From contig NZ_MAUD01000074.1 in NCBI RefSeq assembly GCF_001700515.1, positions 1 through 40,746 on the forward strand: 40,746 bases of DNA, given 5' to 3'. The notes beneath the pieces are model-generated. The model did no database searches, had not been told where the DNA came from, and worked only from the letters and a program-made list of their open reading frames with translations. Every line of letters starts with the position of its first letter. Position 1 is the first letter of the stretch. The position numbers and the translations under genes are program-made. Shown here in pieces: positions 7,445-15,351 of the stretch. This DNA comes from Streptomyces lushanensis. Lineage in GTDB: Bacteria > Actinomycetota > Actinomycetes > Streptomycetales > Streptomycetaceae.

Positions 7445-8539
7445 CTACTGGGGCACGAGTCCCTTGGCGTCCCGTGCCAGTGCCGTCAACCGGGAGATCG
7501 CCCGGAAATATTTCTTCCGGTAGCCGCCGTTCAGCATTTCTTCGCCGAACAGCCGGTCGAAGGGGAGACCGGAGGCGAGCACCGGAATCTCCCGGTCGTA
7601 CAGCCGGTCGGCGAGGACGACCAGCCGCAGCGCCGTCGACTGGTCGGGCACGGGCGCGACATCCGTGAGGCAGACGGCCCGTACCCCGTCCGTGAGCGCT
7701 CCGTACCGGCTCGGGTGGACCTTGGCGAGATGGCCGAGCAGCCCGGGGAAGTCGTCCAGGCTCGCGCCCTCGGTGGCATGGGCGGCCCGGGTCACCTGCT
7801 CGTCGGAGTACGGAGCGGGCGCCTCGGGCAGTCCGCGGTGCCGGTAGTCCTCGCCGTCGATGCGCAGCGGCCGGAACCGCGCGGCCAGGCCCTGGATCTC
7901 CCGCAGGAAGTCGGCGGCGGCGAACCGGCCCTCGCCGAGCCTGCCGGGCAGCGTGTTGGAGGTCGCGGCCAGCGCCACACCCGAGTCGACCAGCCGGCGG
8001 AGCAGGCTGGAGATCAGGACCGTGTCGCCCGGATCGTCCAGTTCGAATTCGTCGATGCAGAGCAGCCGATGGCCGCCCAAGGTCTCCACGGTCTGCTGGA
8101 AGCCCAGCGCGCCGACGAGATTCGTCAGCTCGACAAAAGTGCCGAAAGCTTTCTCTTCGGCCGGCGCGGGAGTCGCGTGCCAGAGGGACGCCAGCAGATG
8201 CGTCTTGCCGACGCCGTAGCCGCCGTCCAGATAGACACCGCGCGGGCCGGTGGGCGCGGCCGGCTTCCTGGCGAACCAGCGCCGCGCGCTCCCGGCCCCC
8301 GGCCCCTGCGGCCCGCCGAGGCCCGCGGCGAACGCGCTCAGCGCCGCGACGGCCTCGGACTGACTGGGCCGGCCCGGGTCCGGTACGTACGTGTCGAACC
8401 GTACGGAGTCGAAGCGCGGCGGCGGCACCATGTCCGCCACCAGACGGTCGGCGGGAACCCGCGGTTCACGTGTACGGAGGGCGATCGGAGTCGCTTCGGT
8501 GACCGGCCGTGGGCCGGAGGCGGCGGTGGAGTACGACAC
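7445..8539 (-). CDS. zapE: ZapE/AFG1-like AAA-type ATPase
   Basis: The product has 364 residues. Walker A is GGYGVGKT (106-113), Walker B is LLCIDEFEL (159-167) and a sensor-like ATSNTLP lies at 192-198. The C-terminal end (RLFGEEML, YRKKYFRAISRL) is typical of the family. E. coli ZapE is a Z-ring-associated ATPase, and the mitochondrial homologue AFG1 (LACE1) acts in protein quality control; the role in Streptomyces is not settled. An insertion rich in Gly/Pro/Ala (about 73-100) precedes the P-loop. The GTG at 8539 has only a weak AAGAG close to it. The divergent reductase gene begins 37 bases away, so both promoters must overlap coding sequence. Confidence 0.85.
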   Translation of the reverse strand: MSYSTAASGPRPVTEATPIALRTREPRVPADRLVADMVPPPRFDSVRFDTYVPDPGRPSQSEAVAALSAFAAGLGGPQGPGAGSARRWFARKPAAPTGPRGVYLDGGYGVGKTHLLASLWHATPAPAEEKAFGTFVELTNLVGALGFQQTVETLGGHRLLCIDEFELDDPGDTVLISSLLRRLVDSGVALAATSNTLPGRLGEGRFAAADFLREIQGLAARFRPLRIDGEDYRHRGLPEAPAPYSDEQVTRAAHATEGASLDDFPGLLGHLAKVHPSRYGALTDGVRAVCLTDVAPVPDQSTALRLVVLADRLYDREIPVLASGLPFDRLFGEEMLNGGYRKKYFRAISRLTALARDAKGLVPQ

Positions 8540-8576
8540 AACTCTTCACTCTATGCGCCGTGCCAGACTGCTTCGC

Positions 8577-9380
8577 ATGCGACGCCTGTTCCCTGTGACC
8601 GATCAGACAGTCCCGGCCGAGGACCGTGCCGAGGAGCGCGCCGCCGAGGACCGTGAGTGGACCCTTGACGAGCTGGCGGACGCCTACGCGTACCCCTCGG
8701 CGGTCCGGGCCGGGGCCGGGCCCTGGCTGCGCGCCAACATGGTGTCCACGCTCGACGGCGCCGCCCAGCACGACGGCCGCTCGCAGACCGTCTCCTCCGC
8801 CGCCGACATGCGGATCTTCGGGACGCTGCGCGGGCTCGCCGACGTGGTGGTGGTCGGCGCGGAAACGGTTCGTCTGGAGGGCTACCGGCCGGCCCGCGCC
8901 CGGGAGGTCTTCGCCACGCGGCGCGCGGCGGCGGGACAGGGTCCCGCGCCGGCCATCGCGGTGGTCAGCGCCGGCCTGCGGCTCGACTTCTCGCTGCCGC
9001 TCTTCAGCGAACCGAGTGTGCCCACCCTCCTGATCACCGGCGCCGAGGCGCCGGCGGCCGGGATCCGCGCCGCCGAGAAGGCGGGCGTGGAGGTGGTGAT
9101 CGCCGGCGAGGGACCGGGCGTGGACGTCGCCGCCGCCGTGCGCGCGCTCGCGGAGCGAGGTCTCGTACGGCTGCTCACCGAGGGCGGGCCGCGGCTGCTC
9201 GGTCAGTTCGTGGCGGCGGGCTTGCTGGACGAGATGTGCCTGACGGTGTCTCCGGTGCTCACCGCCGGGTACGCGCAGCGCGTCGTCGGCGGCCCGGGTC
9301 CCGCCGTACCCGAACGGTTCGCTCTCGTATCGCTCCTGGAACAGGACGGGTTCCTCTTCACCCGGTACCGCCGCGTCTGA
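8577..9380 (+). CDS. RibD C-terminal-like pyrimidine reductase family protein
   Basis: The product has 267 residues, counted from the ATG at 8577. An ATG at 8553 would add eight residues; neither has a clear ribosome site. The domain is the dihydrofolate-reductase-like fold of RibD_C: LRANMVSTLDGAAQHDGRS near 40-60, then DMRIFGTLRGLADVVVVGAETVRLEGY, and LLTEGGPRLLGQFVAAGLLDEMCLT near 200-225. In RibD this domain reduces the ribosyl side chain of a riboflavin precursor with NADPH. This gene has no deaminase domain and no rib genes nearby, so it may act on another substrate; F420- or NADPH-linked reduction is an open question. Divergent from zapE. Confidence 0.82.
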   Translation: MRRLFPVTDQTVPAEDRAEERAAEDREWTLDELADAYAYPSAVRAGAGPWLRANMVSTLDGAAQHDGRSQTVSSAADMRIFGTLRGLADVVVVGAETVRLEGYRPARAREVFATRRAAAGQGPAPAIAVVSAGLRLDFSLPLFSEPSVPTLLITGAEAPAAGIRAAEKAGVEVVIAGEGPGVDVAAAVRALAERGLVRLLTEGGPRLLGQFVAAGLLDEMCLTVSPVLTAGYAQRVVGGPGPAVPERFALVSLLEQDGFLFTRYRRV

Positions 9381-9452
9381 CGATCGACGTCTGACAATCA
9401 GCGGAATTCGCCGTTCCGGTTAGCTTCCGCTGGGCAGACTTACTTTCGCAGA

Positions 9453-9470
9453 CCCCGTGCGGGCACGGGG
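9453..9470 (+). terminator. Hairpin between the reductase and Usp-like genes
   Basis: CCCCGTG (9453-9459) and CACGGGG (9464-9470) make a perfect 7-bp stem with a 4-base loop. It lies 73 bases after the reductase stop and 56 before the next start. It could be a terminator of the first gene or a leader structure of the second. Confidence 0.4.
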
Positions 9471-9525
9471 AAGGATGGTTTCAGCAGTGGGGCCGGACGG
9501 TCCATGAAGACGAAGGGCGCCTGTC

Positions 9526-9996
9526 GTGTTCACAAGCGTACTGATGATCGAGAAGCCCCTGACGCCCGAGGACGTGGAATTCGTCACCACGCTCCATGGC
9601 GACGAGCCGGTGTCCTTCGTCGTGCTCATGCAGCCGCGCGGCGATCAGGCGGACGTGCTGCTGCGCGCCATCGACGACGTCGCGCTCGGCGAGCTGAGGG
9701 ACGCCGCCCGGGAGGGCGGGACGCCGGAGGGCGCGCAGGCCAGAGAGCCCGCGGAGCTGGCCCTCCAGGCGTCCCTGGCCGCCCTGCGCGCCCAGGGCTC
9801 CGAGGCCACGGGCCAGGTGGTCGAGGAGCATCCGCTCGACCACCTCAAGGGGGTCGTGGAGGCGTCGGCCGCCGACGAGGTGATCGTGCTGACCGAGCCG
9901 CACTACGTGGAGGAGTTCTTCCACCGGGACTGGGCGTCCCGGGCGCGCCACAAGGTCGGCGTACCGGTGCTCAAACTCTTCGCCCACAGCGAATAG
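9526..9996 (+). CDS. Conserved hypothetical protein with a Usp-like C-terminus
   Basis: The product has 156 residues from a GTG at 9526 with GAAGGGCG upstream. I do not recognise a named family with certainty. The N-terminal strand FTSVLMIEK, a long Glu/Ala-rich helical middle (about 45-100) and the C-terminal pattern VVEASAADEVIVLTEP then VGVPVLKLF look like the alpha/beta fold of universal-stress-protein or HUP domains. There the second half ends with a strand for a residue run such as GADLIVVG. The ATP-binding G-x2-G-x9-G(S/T) signature of ATP-binding Usp proteins is absent. It sits 58 bases upstream of murC in the same direction and may be cotranscribed. Confidence 0.65.
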   Translation: MFTSVLMIEKPLTPEDVEFVTTLHGDEPVSFVVLMQPRGDQADVLLRAIDDVALGELRDAAREGGTPEGAQAREPAELALQASLAALRAQGSEATGQVVEEHPLDHLKGVVEASAADEVIVLTEPHYVEEFFHRDWASRARHKVGVPVLKLFAHSE

Positions 9997-10054
9997 GCTG
10001 GGACGACACATAAAACCTGTCGCTCCGCCCCACGCGCACCCGGGAGAAACACCA

Positions 10055-11494
10055 ATGGCACCGGCCCCCGCTGTCCCCGCCGACATGGAACGACCGCACT
10101 TCATCGGTATCGGCGGCGCCGGAATGTCGGGTATCGCGAAGATCCTCGCCCAGCGCGGGGCCAAGGTCGCGGGCAGCGACGCGAAGGAGTCGGAGACCGC
10201 GGAGGCGCTGCGGGCCCTGGGCGCCACCGTGCACATCGGCCACGCCGCGGCGCATCTCGCGGACGACGCGTCGTGCGTGGTCGTCTCCAGCGCCATCCGC
10301 GCCGACAACCCCGAGCTGGCGCGGGCCGCGGAGCTCTCCGTACCGGTGGTGCACCGCTCCGACGCGCTGGCCTCGCTGATGCGCGGACTGCGGTCGATCG
10401 CCGTCGCGGGCACCCACGGCAAGACCACGACGACATCCATGCTGGCCGTCGCGCTCACCGAACTGGGCCTCGACCCGTCGTACGCGATCGGCGGCGATCT
10501 CGCCGGGCCCGGCACGAACGCGCGGCACGGCGAGGGCGGGATCTTCGTCGCCGAGGCGGACGAGAGCGACCGGAGCTTCCAGAAGTACGACCCCGAGGTC
10601 GCGATCGTCCTCAATGTCGAGCTGGACCACCACGCGAACTACGCGTCGATGGACGAGATCTACGAGTCCTTCGAGGCGTTCACCGACAAGATCGTCCCGG
10701 GCGGCACCCTGGTGATCTCCGCCGACCAGCCGGGCGCGGTCGAACTGGCCACGCGGGTCCGCGCACGCCCGGCCGCCGCAGGTCCGTCCGCGGCCGGCGG
10801 TCCGCCCCCGGTCAAGGTCGTCACCTACGGCGAGGCCGACACGGCGGACGTACGGATCCACAGGATCACCGCACGCGGGCTGACCAGCGAGGTCACCGTG
10901 CTGCTCGGCGGCCGGCCGCTGACCTTCACGGTCTCGGTCCCGGGCCGCCACTACGCCAACAACGCGGTCGCCGCCCTCGCGGCCGGTGTCGCGCTGGGCC
11001 TTCCCGCGCACAATCTGGCCTCGGCCCTCGGCACGTACACCGGCGTCAAGCGCCGCCTCCAGCTCAAGGGCGAGGCCGCTGGCGTCCAGGTGATCGACTC
11101 GTACGCCCACCATCCCACCGAGATGACGGCCGACCTGGAGGCGATGCGCGCCGCCGCGGCTCCCGGCGCCCGGCTGCTGGTCGTCTTCCAGCCGCACCTC
11201 TTCTCCCGTACGCAGGAGCTGGCCACCGAGATGGGCCAGGCCCTCGCCCTCGCCGACGCGTCGCTGGTCCTGGACATCTATCCGGCCCGCGAGGATCCCC
11301 TTCCCGGTGTCACCAGCGCCCTGATCACCGACGCGGCCGAGGCGGCGGGCGCCACGGTGACGGCCGTGTCCGACAAGAGCGCGGTCGCCGACGCCGTGGC
11401 GGGAATGGCGGGACCCGGTGATCTCGTTCTCACCATGGGTGCCGGAGATGTCACGGACCTCGGTCCGCACATCCTGGCCCGTCTGACCGACTGA
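10055..11494 (+). CDS. murC: UDP-N-acetylmuramate--L-alanine ligase
   Basis: The product has 479 residues from an ATG at 10055 preceded by GGGAG. MurC adds the first amino acid, L-Ala, to UDP-MurNAc with ATP in the cytosol. The N-terminal Rossmann-like domain is HFIGIGGAGMSGIAKI (15-30). The ATP loop is GTHGKTTTT (119-127). The Mur ligase middle domain has the EADESDRSF and NVELDHHANY motifs, and the C-terminal domain has IDSYAHHPTEM and FQPHLFSRT. It lies away from the main dcw cluster; in streptomycetes murC stands apart from ftsQ. A Gly/Ala/Pro insertion near residues 235-250 is ordinary for high-GC members. msrB follows after nine bases and is probably in the same transcript. Confidence 0.96.
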   Translation: MAPAPAVPADMERPHFIGIGGAGMSGIAKILAQRGAKVAGSDAKESETAEALRALGATVHIGHAAAHLADDASCVVVSSAIRADNPELARAAELSVPVVHRSDALASLMRGLRSIAVAGTHGKTTTTSMLAVALTELGLDPSYAIGGDLAGPGTNARHGEGGIFVAEADESDRSFQKYDPEVAIVLNVELDHHANYASMDEIYESFEAFTDKIVPGGTLVISADQPGAVELATRVRARPAAAGPSAAGGPPPVKVVTYGEADTADVRIHRITARGLTSEVTVLLGGRPLTFTVSVPGRHYANNAVAALAAGVALGLPAHNLASALGTYTGVKRRLQLKGEAAGVQVIDSYAHHPTEMTADLEAMRAAAAPGARLLVVFQPHLFSRTQELATEMGQALALADASLVLDIYPAREDPLPGVTSALITDAAEAAGATVTAVSDKSAVADAVAGMAGPGDLVLTMGAGDVTDLGPHILARLTD

Positions 11495-11503
11495 GGAGAG
11501 CGC

Positions 11504-11911
11504 ATGTCGTACGACATCGACAAGCCGGACGAGCAGTGGCGCGCGGAGCTGTCGCCCGCGGAGTACCAGGTGCTCCGCAAGGCCGGCACCGAGCCCGCCT
11601 TCACCGGCGAGTACACGGACACGAAGACGGCCGGTGTCTACTCCTGCCGCGCGTGCGGCGCCGAGCTGTTCCGCTCCGACACGAAATTCGAGTCGCACTG
11701 CGGCTGGCCGTCCTTCTACGACCCGAAGGACACGGACGCGGTCGAACTGATCGAGGACCGCTCCCACGGCATGGTCCGCGTCGAGGTCCGCTGCTCGCGC
11801 TGCGGCTCGCACCTCGGCCATGTCTTCGAGGGCGAGGGCTATCCGACCCCGACGGACCAGCGGTACTGCATCAACTCGATCTCACTGCGGCTGGCTCCCG
11901 ACCAGAGCTGA
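11504..11911 (+). CDS. msrB: Peptide-methionine (R)-S-oxide reductase
   Basis: The product has 135 residues with GAGGAG before the ATG at 11504. MsrB reduces the R-epimer of methionine sulfoxide in proteins, using thioredoxin. The zinc site is complete: C48/C51 (CRAC) and C97/C100 (CSRC). The catalytic Cys is C122 in RYCINS, and C66 in SHCGWPSF is the probable resolving Cys. It lies nine bases after murC, so translation may be coupled to a cell-wall gene, an unrelated function. Confidence 0.95.
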   Translation: MSYDIDKPDEQWRAELSPAEYQVLRKAGTEPAFTGEYTDTKTAGVYSCRACGAELFRSDTKFESHCGWPSFYDPKDTDAVELIEDRSHGMVRVEVRCSRCGSHLGHVFEGEGYPTPTDQRYCINSISLRLAPDQS

Positions 11912-12000
11912 CCTCCGACCGGAACCGACCTCGGACCCCCGACCAGACCTGACCTGACCTCGGCACCGGAGCCGGGCCCCGACGGGAACCGGACCGGCGC

Positions 12001-12028
12001 GAGCCCGGCCCCGACCGGGGCCCGGCTC
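12001..12028. terminator. Hairpin between convergent msrB and GAP1 genes
   Basis: GAGCCCGGCCCC (12001-12012) and GGGGCCCGGCTC (12017-12028) pair over 11 of 12 positions with a 4-base loop. It lies between convergent genes and probably ends both transcripts. The preceding 80 bases are low-complexity repeats of GACCT and GACCG. Confidence 0.65.
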
Positions 12029-12075
12029 GAGGCCGGGCCGCCGGTCCGAGGGGGCGACGGCCGGTGGCGCGCCGG

Positions 12076-14601
12076 TCAGGAGCGGGCGCGGGGGCCGAAG
12101 CGGATGCCCAGCCGGCCCAGGGCGCCCGGCCGGTTCCACGTCCTGAACTCCTCCGCCTTGCGGTCGCCCGTCCCCTCCAGGCAGCGCTCGACGGCGGCGA
12201 CCTCGGCGGCGGGCAGCGCCCGTACGGCCGGACGCAGCACCTTGTCGAGCAGGGTCGTGCGGATCTGGTCCCAGGCGCTGTTCGCGCCGGGCAGCGCGGT
12301 CCAGGTGGTGAAGCAGTGGGCCACGAACGCCGGTACGGTACGCAGCCGTTCGCGTACGGACTCGTCGTGGGCGGCCTCGCGGTAGGCGGCGGTGAGCTCC
12401 GGGTCGCCGCTGTGGACCAGCGCGTACAGCTCTCCCTCCGGCCGCCGCTCGGACAGCAGCTGGCCGCTCAGCGCCCTGAACGCCTGGTCGAGCACGCCCG
12501 GTTCGACCGGCTCCGCCGAGGCGCGCAGCGCCAGCGCCCGGTCGGTCCATCCCGGTGCGGCCCGGCCCGCCGCGAGTTCCCCGGCGTATTCGAGAAGCTG
12601 GAGGGCACCGCGGACGCGCGGTTCCAGCTCCTCGCGGAAGCCGCGCAGCAGATCGTGCGCGAGACCCGGCGAGTCGGGGCTGTCGCCCGGACCTTCGAGC
12701 GCGGCCCTGACCAGTGTGTGCCAGGTCCCGGCGGTCCGGTGGGCGTCCGAGCCGGTCTCCGTCAGCATCTGCCGGGCCTCACCGGGAGTGGGCGCTCCGT
12801 CGGCCCACACCAGCCGTACGGCGGTGCGCAGGACGAGCGGCTCGGCGAACGGCGAGACTCCGCAGGCGCGCTGCACGAAACGGAGGGCCGCGATACGGTC
12901 GCCGTTCTCCAGCGCCGCGACGGCCGGGCCCGCCGAGTCGGCCGAGCCCGCCACCTCCGCGCACATCCGCAGATGCGGTATCGCCTGCACCTCCGTGAGG
13001 GGCAGGTCGATACGGCCGAACAGATGGGCGGCGGCGGAGGGATCGTCGGCGGCGAGGGCGTCGAGTTCGCTGAGCAGCGTGGTGCGCAGGTCGAAGTACT
13101 CCTCCAGCGCGGTTCGTACGGCCGGGGAGTAGGCGGACACCGGATCGGCGATCAGATCCCGCGAGAGCCGACGGGCCAGACCGGGCAGCAGATCCGCGCA
13201 GTCCACCCCGAGCAGTTCGGCGACACGCAGCAGCTCCGCCGCCCTTGAGGTGCCGGCGGGTGCGGCCGGTGCGCCCGGGACGGCCGGGTCCGGGCCGTCG
13301 CCGTCCGCGATGCCCGCGCGGAGTTCGGGGGCCAGCTGACCGGCGAGACGCCCCTTGAGGTCCTCGGGGAGCGACACGATGTGCAGGGCGGGCAGTTCGA
13401 GCCCGGCGGCCGGATTGCGGACGGCCTCCGCCAGGACCAGCGCCGCGAGCGGCGCGGTCGTACGGGCCGGAGCCCTGTCGCCGAGCACCGCGAACAGGCG
13501 TGCCAGCGCGGCCGTTTCGGCCGAACCGCGATCCACGGCCGGGGCGGTCAGGGCGTCGGCGAGCTGCTCGATACGCTCCGCGTCCAGCGCGTTCGTGTGC
13601 TCGTACACCCAAGTGGCCGCAGCCGTACGGCCGTTCGCGTCCAGGGCTGTCCCCGTGCACAGTGCGACAACGGCGAGCGGGCCCGGTGCGAACGGCGCGC
13701 CCGGCAGCGCCGCCGCCTCCGCGAACAGCTCGGGGGCCCTGCCCAGCCAGACCTGCGCGGCGGTCTCGGCCCAGGCGTCCACGGCGGACACGCCCTGTCC
13801 GGCCGTGCCCTGTCCGGGCGTGCCCGGCGGGCGGGACGCCGTGCAGTCGATCACGCGGTAGTGGTGGTCGAGCCCGGCCAGGTCCCGCGCGTCCTCCGGC
13901 AGCACACCGATGATCTGCTGCCCGGCCCGCTGGGGACGCCGGGTGTATGTGGTGAAGGTCAGCCGGTGGGCGCTCGCGCCCGGCAGCACGGCGCAGGCCA
14001 GCGCGATCCACCGGGCCACATCGGCGCTGTTGCGCTCCACGAGCACGAGCCGCGGCGCGGCCTCCTCCTCGGCCAGCCCGCGCACGGCGGCGAAGAACCG
14101 GGCGAGCCACGGCGCGCGCGAGGCGGCGAACGAGACCAGCTCACGCCGGTCGAAGCCGCGCGACGAGGGCAGCCGGTCCAGCGGCGGGAGCGTCCCGCCC
14201 TCCGGTGTACCGGCCACCCACTGCGGTGAGTCCCAGGTGCTGATGGGCGGCGCTCCGGCGGAGAGCGCGGCATCGGCGGGCAGACGCATGGCGTGGGCGT
14301 GGAAGGTGCCCCAGACACCGGTGAAGTCGGCTCCCGCGTACACCGTCCTGGCCAGCAGCCGGCTGCCGTCGGAGAGCACGCTGTGGCTCAACGACTCCGG
14401 GAACGAGGCGAGTTCGGCGGCGGTGGCGCGCAGCGGCGCTCCGGGCGGCGGCTCGTACCCGAGGAGCCGCTCGGCCTCTTCGAGGAGCGACTCGGGCACG
14501 CCGGGGGTGACCGCCGTGAAGCGGAAGCCGGGTCCGCCGGGTACGGGCGATCCGTCGGCGCCCGGCACGGCGGAGGTGCAGTGGAGCTGCGCCAGGCTCA
14601 T
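12076..14601 (-). CDS. GTPase-associated protein 1 (GAP1)-related protein
   Basis: The product has 841 residues from an ATG at 14601 preceded by GAAAGGGG. I recognise the family from its start (AQLHCTSAVPG, then GFRFTAVTPGVP), the YEPPPGAP segment, and the middle domain with GFDRRELVSFAASRAPWLARFF and LVLVERNSADVARWIALAC. A long Ala/Leu-rich helical C-terminal half follows. GAP1-N, -M and -C domains were defined in comparative work by Aravind's group on NTP-dependent conflict systems of multicellular bacteria. There GAP1 usually sits next to a GTPase and effector or protease-like genes. No such partner is near this copy: msrB is on one side and a VOC gene on the other. It has no signal or membrane segment. 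Molecular function unknown. Family call fairly firm; the conflict role is inference. Confidence 0.82.
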   Translation of the reverse strand: MSLAQLHCTSAVPGADGSPVPGGPGFRFTAVTPGVPESLLEEAERLLGYEPPPGAPLRATAAELASFPESLSHSVLSDGSRLLARTVYAGADFTGVWGTFHAHAMRLPADAALSAGAPPISTWDSPQWVAGTPEGGTLPPLDRLPSSRGFDRRELVSFAASRAPWLARFFAAVRGLAEEEAAPRLVLVERNSADVARWIALACAVLPGASAHRLTFTTYTRRPQRAGQQIIGVLPEDARDLAGLDHHYRVIDCTASRPPGTPGQGTAGQGVSAVDAWAETAAQVWLGRAPELFAEAAALPGAPFAPGPLAVVALCTGTALDANGRTAAATWVYEHTNALDAERIEQLADALTAPAVDRGSAETAALARLFAVLGDRAPARTTAPLAALVLAEAVRNPAAGLELPALHIVSLPEDLKGRLAGQLAPELRAGIADGDGPDPAVPGAPAAPAGTSRAAELLRVAELLGVDCADLLPGLARRLSRDLIADPVSAYSPAVRTALEEYFDLRTTLLSELDALAADDPSAAAHLFGRIDLPLTEVQAIPHLRMCAEVAGSADSAGPAVAALENGDRIAALRFVQRACGVSPFAEPLVLRTAVRLVWADGAPTPGEARQMLTETGSDAHRTAGTWHTLVRAALEGPGDSPDSPGLAHDLLRGFREELEPRVRGALQLLEYAGELAAGRAAPGWTDRALALRASAEPVEPGVLDQAFRALSGQLLSERRPEGELYALVHSGDPELTAAYREAAHDESVRERLRTVPAFVAHCFTTWTALPGANSAWDQIRTTLLDKVLRPAVRALPAAEVAAVERCLEGTGDRKAEEFRTWNRPGALGRLGIRFGPRARS

Positions 14602-14711
14602 GCGCCGGCCCCTTTCGATCCGGGCCTGCCGGTACCGGCCTGTTCGGCCGGTGCGGAGAGCCGGGCGGCCGGGGCGCGGCCGGCACAGCAAGGGCGGACG
14701 ACGGTCGTCAT
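14598..14711 (-). CDS. Possible 37-residue upstream ORF coupled to GAP1
   Basis: An ATG at 14711 opens a short frame starting MTTVVRPCCAGR that ends TGA at 14598. The stop overlaps the GAP1 start by four bases (ATGA). A GGTGG lies nine bases upstream. The tandem Cys recalls short Cys-containing leader ORFs of actinobacteria, but GAP1 also has its own ribosome site and the peptide is otherwise Ala/Gly/Pro-rich. It may be chance. Confidence 0.25.
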   Translation of the reverse strand: MTTVVRPCCAGRAPAARLSAPAEQAGTGRPGSKGAGA

Positions 14712-14912
14712 GTCAGCGAACCACCAGGTGAGCGGGGAAGCGTTCGTCGAGACGCGCGAAGGCGGCCCGGCGGCCGAGGAGAGCCACGCGGGCGTACGGA
14801 CCAGGCAGCGAGCCCGCCCCGACCTCGCGCCCGACCGTACCGGCGCGGCACCGCCCGGCACCACTCGGCCCCCGCCAACATACGCGCTGCGTCCGGTGGC
14901 CGGGCACGAAAC
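14602..14912. other. Non-coding stretch upstream of GAP1
   Basis: These 311 bases separate the GAP1 start from the stop of the VOC gene, both minus strand. Apart from the short possible ORF at 14598-14711, I see no gene. There is a small GC-rich inverted pair near 14630-14655 (CCGGTACCGG and GGCCTGTTCGGCC) and no convincing -35/-10 pair. Confidence 0.5.
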
Positions 14913-15305
14913 CTACGCGGGCTGGAGCAGGTCCCAGAGATTGCCGTAGAGGTCCTCGAAGACCGCGACCGTGCCGTACGGCTCGTCGCGTGGTTCCTGT
15001 ACGAAGCGGACTCCCGCGGCCAGCATGCGCGCGCGGTCGCGGGCGAAGTCCTCGGTGTGGAGGAAGAAGCCGACCCGGCCGCCCGTCTGCGCGCCGACGC
15101 TCGCCCGCTGGGCGCTGTCCTTGGCGCGGCCCAGCAGCAGACCGGTACCGGCGCCGCCGGAGCCGGGCGGCCGGACCACGACCCAGCGGGAACCGTCGCC
15201 GCGGTCGGTGTCCTCGACCAGCTCGAAGCCGAGAGGGCCGGTGTAGAAGGCGATGGCCTTGTCGTAGTCGTCCACGACGAGGGTGATGAGGGCGATGAAG
15301 GACAT
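14913..15305 (-). CDS. VOC (glyoxalase/bleomycin-resistance fold) family protein
   Basis: The product has 130 residues from the ATG at 15305. It opens FIALITLVVDDYDKAIAFYTGPLGFELVEDT, a typical first beta-alpha-beta-beta-beta unit, and the second unit ends RFVQEPRDEPYGTVAVFEDLYGNLWDLLQP. VOC proteins are metal-dependent lyases, dioxygenases or drug-binding proteins; this type is usually an uncharacterised single-domain member. The final FEDLYGNLWDL holds the Glu-containing closing motif, and the Gly-rich middle is a loop. No ribosome site precedes the start, but a good promoter lies just upstream, so the message may be leaderless. An in-frame ATG at 15332 is a weaker alternative. Confidence 0.85.
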   Translation of the reverse strand: MSFIALITLVVDDYDKAIAFYTGPLGFELVEDTDRGDGSRWVVVRPPGSGGAGTGLLLGRAKDSAQRASVGAQTGGRVGFFLHTEDFARDRARMLAAGVRFVQEPRDEPYGTVAVFEDLYGNLWDLLQPA

Positions 15306-15314
15306 GGGCCAGAC

Positions 15315-15342
15315 GTTATACGTATGACTCATGGTCGGGCAA
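15315..15342 (-). promoter_or_regulatory. Promoter of the VOC gene
   Basis: On the minus strand TTGCCC (15342-15337) is followed after 16 bases by TATAAC (15320-15315), close to the HrdB consensus. The ATG at 15305 begins nine bases past the -10 box, so the mRNA would have almost no leader. The element overlaps the start region of the divergent kinase gene (15352). Confidence 0.5.
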
Positions 15343-15351
15343 GGTGGAAGA

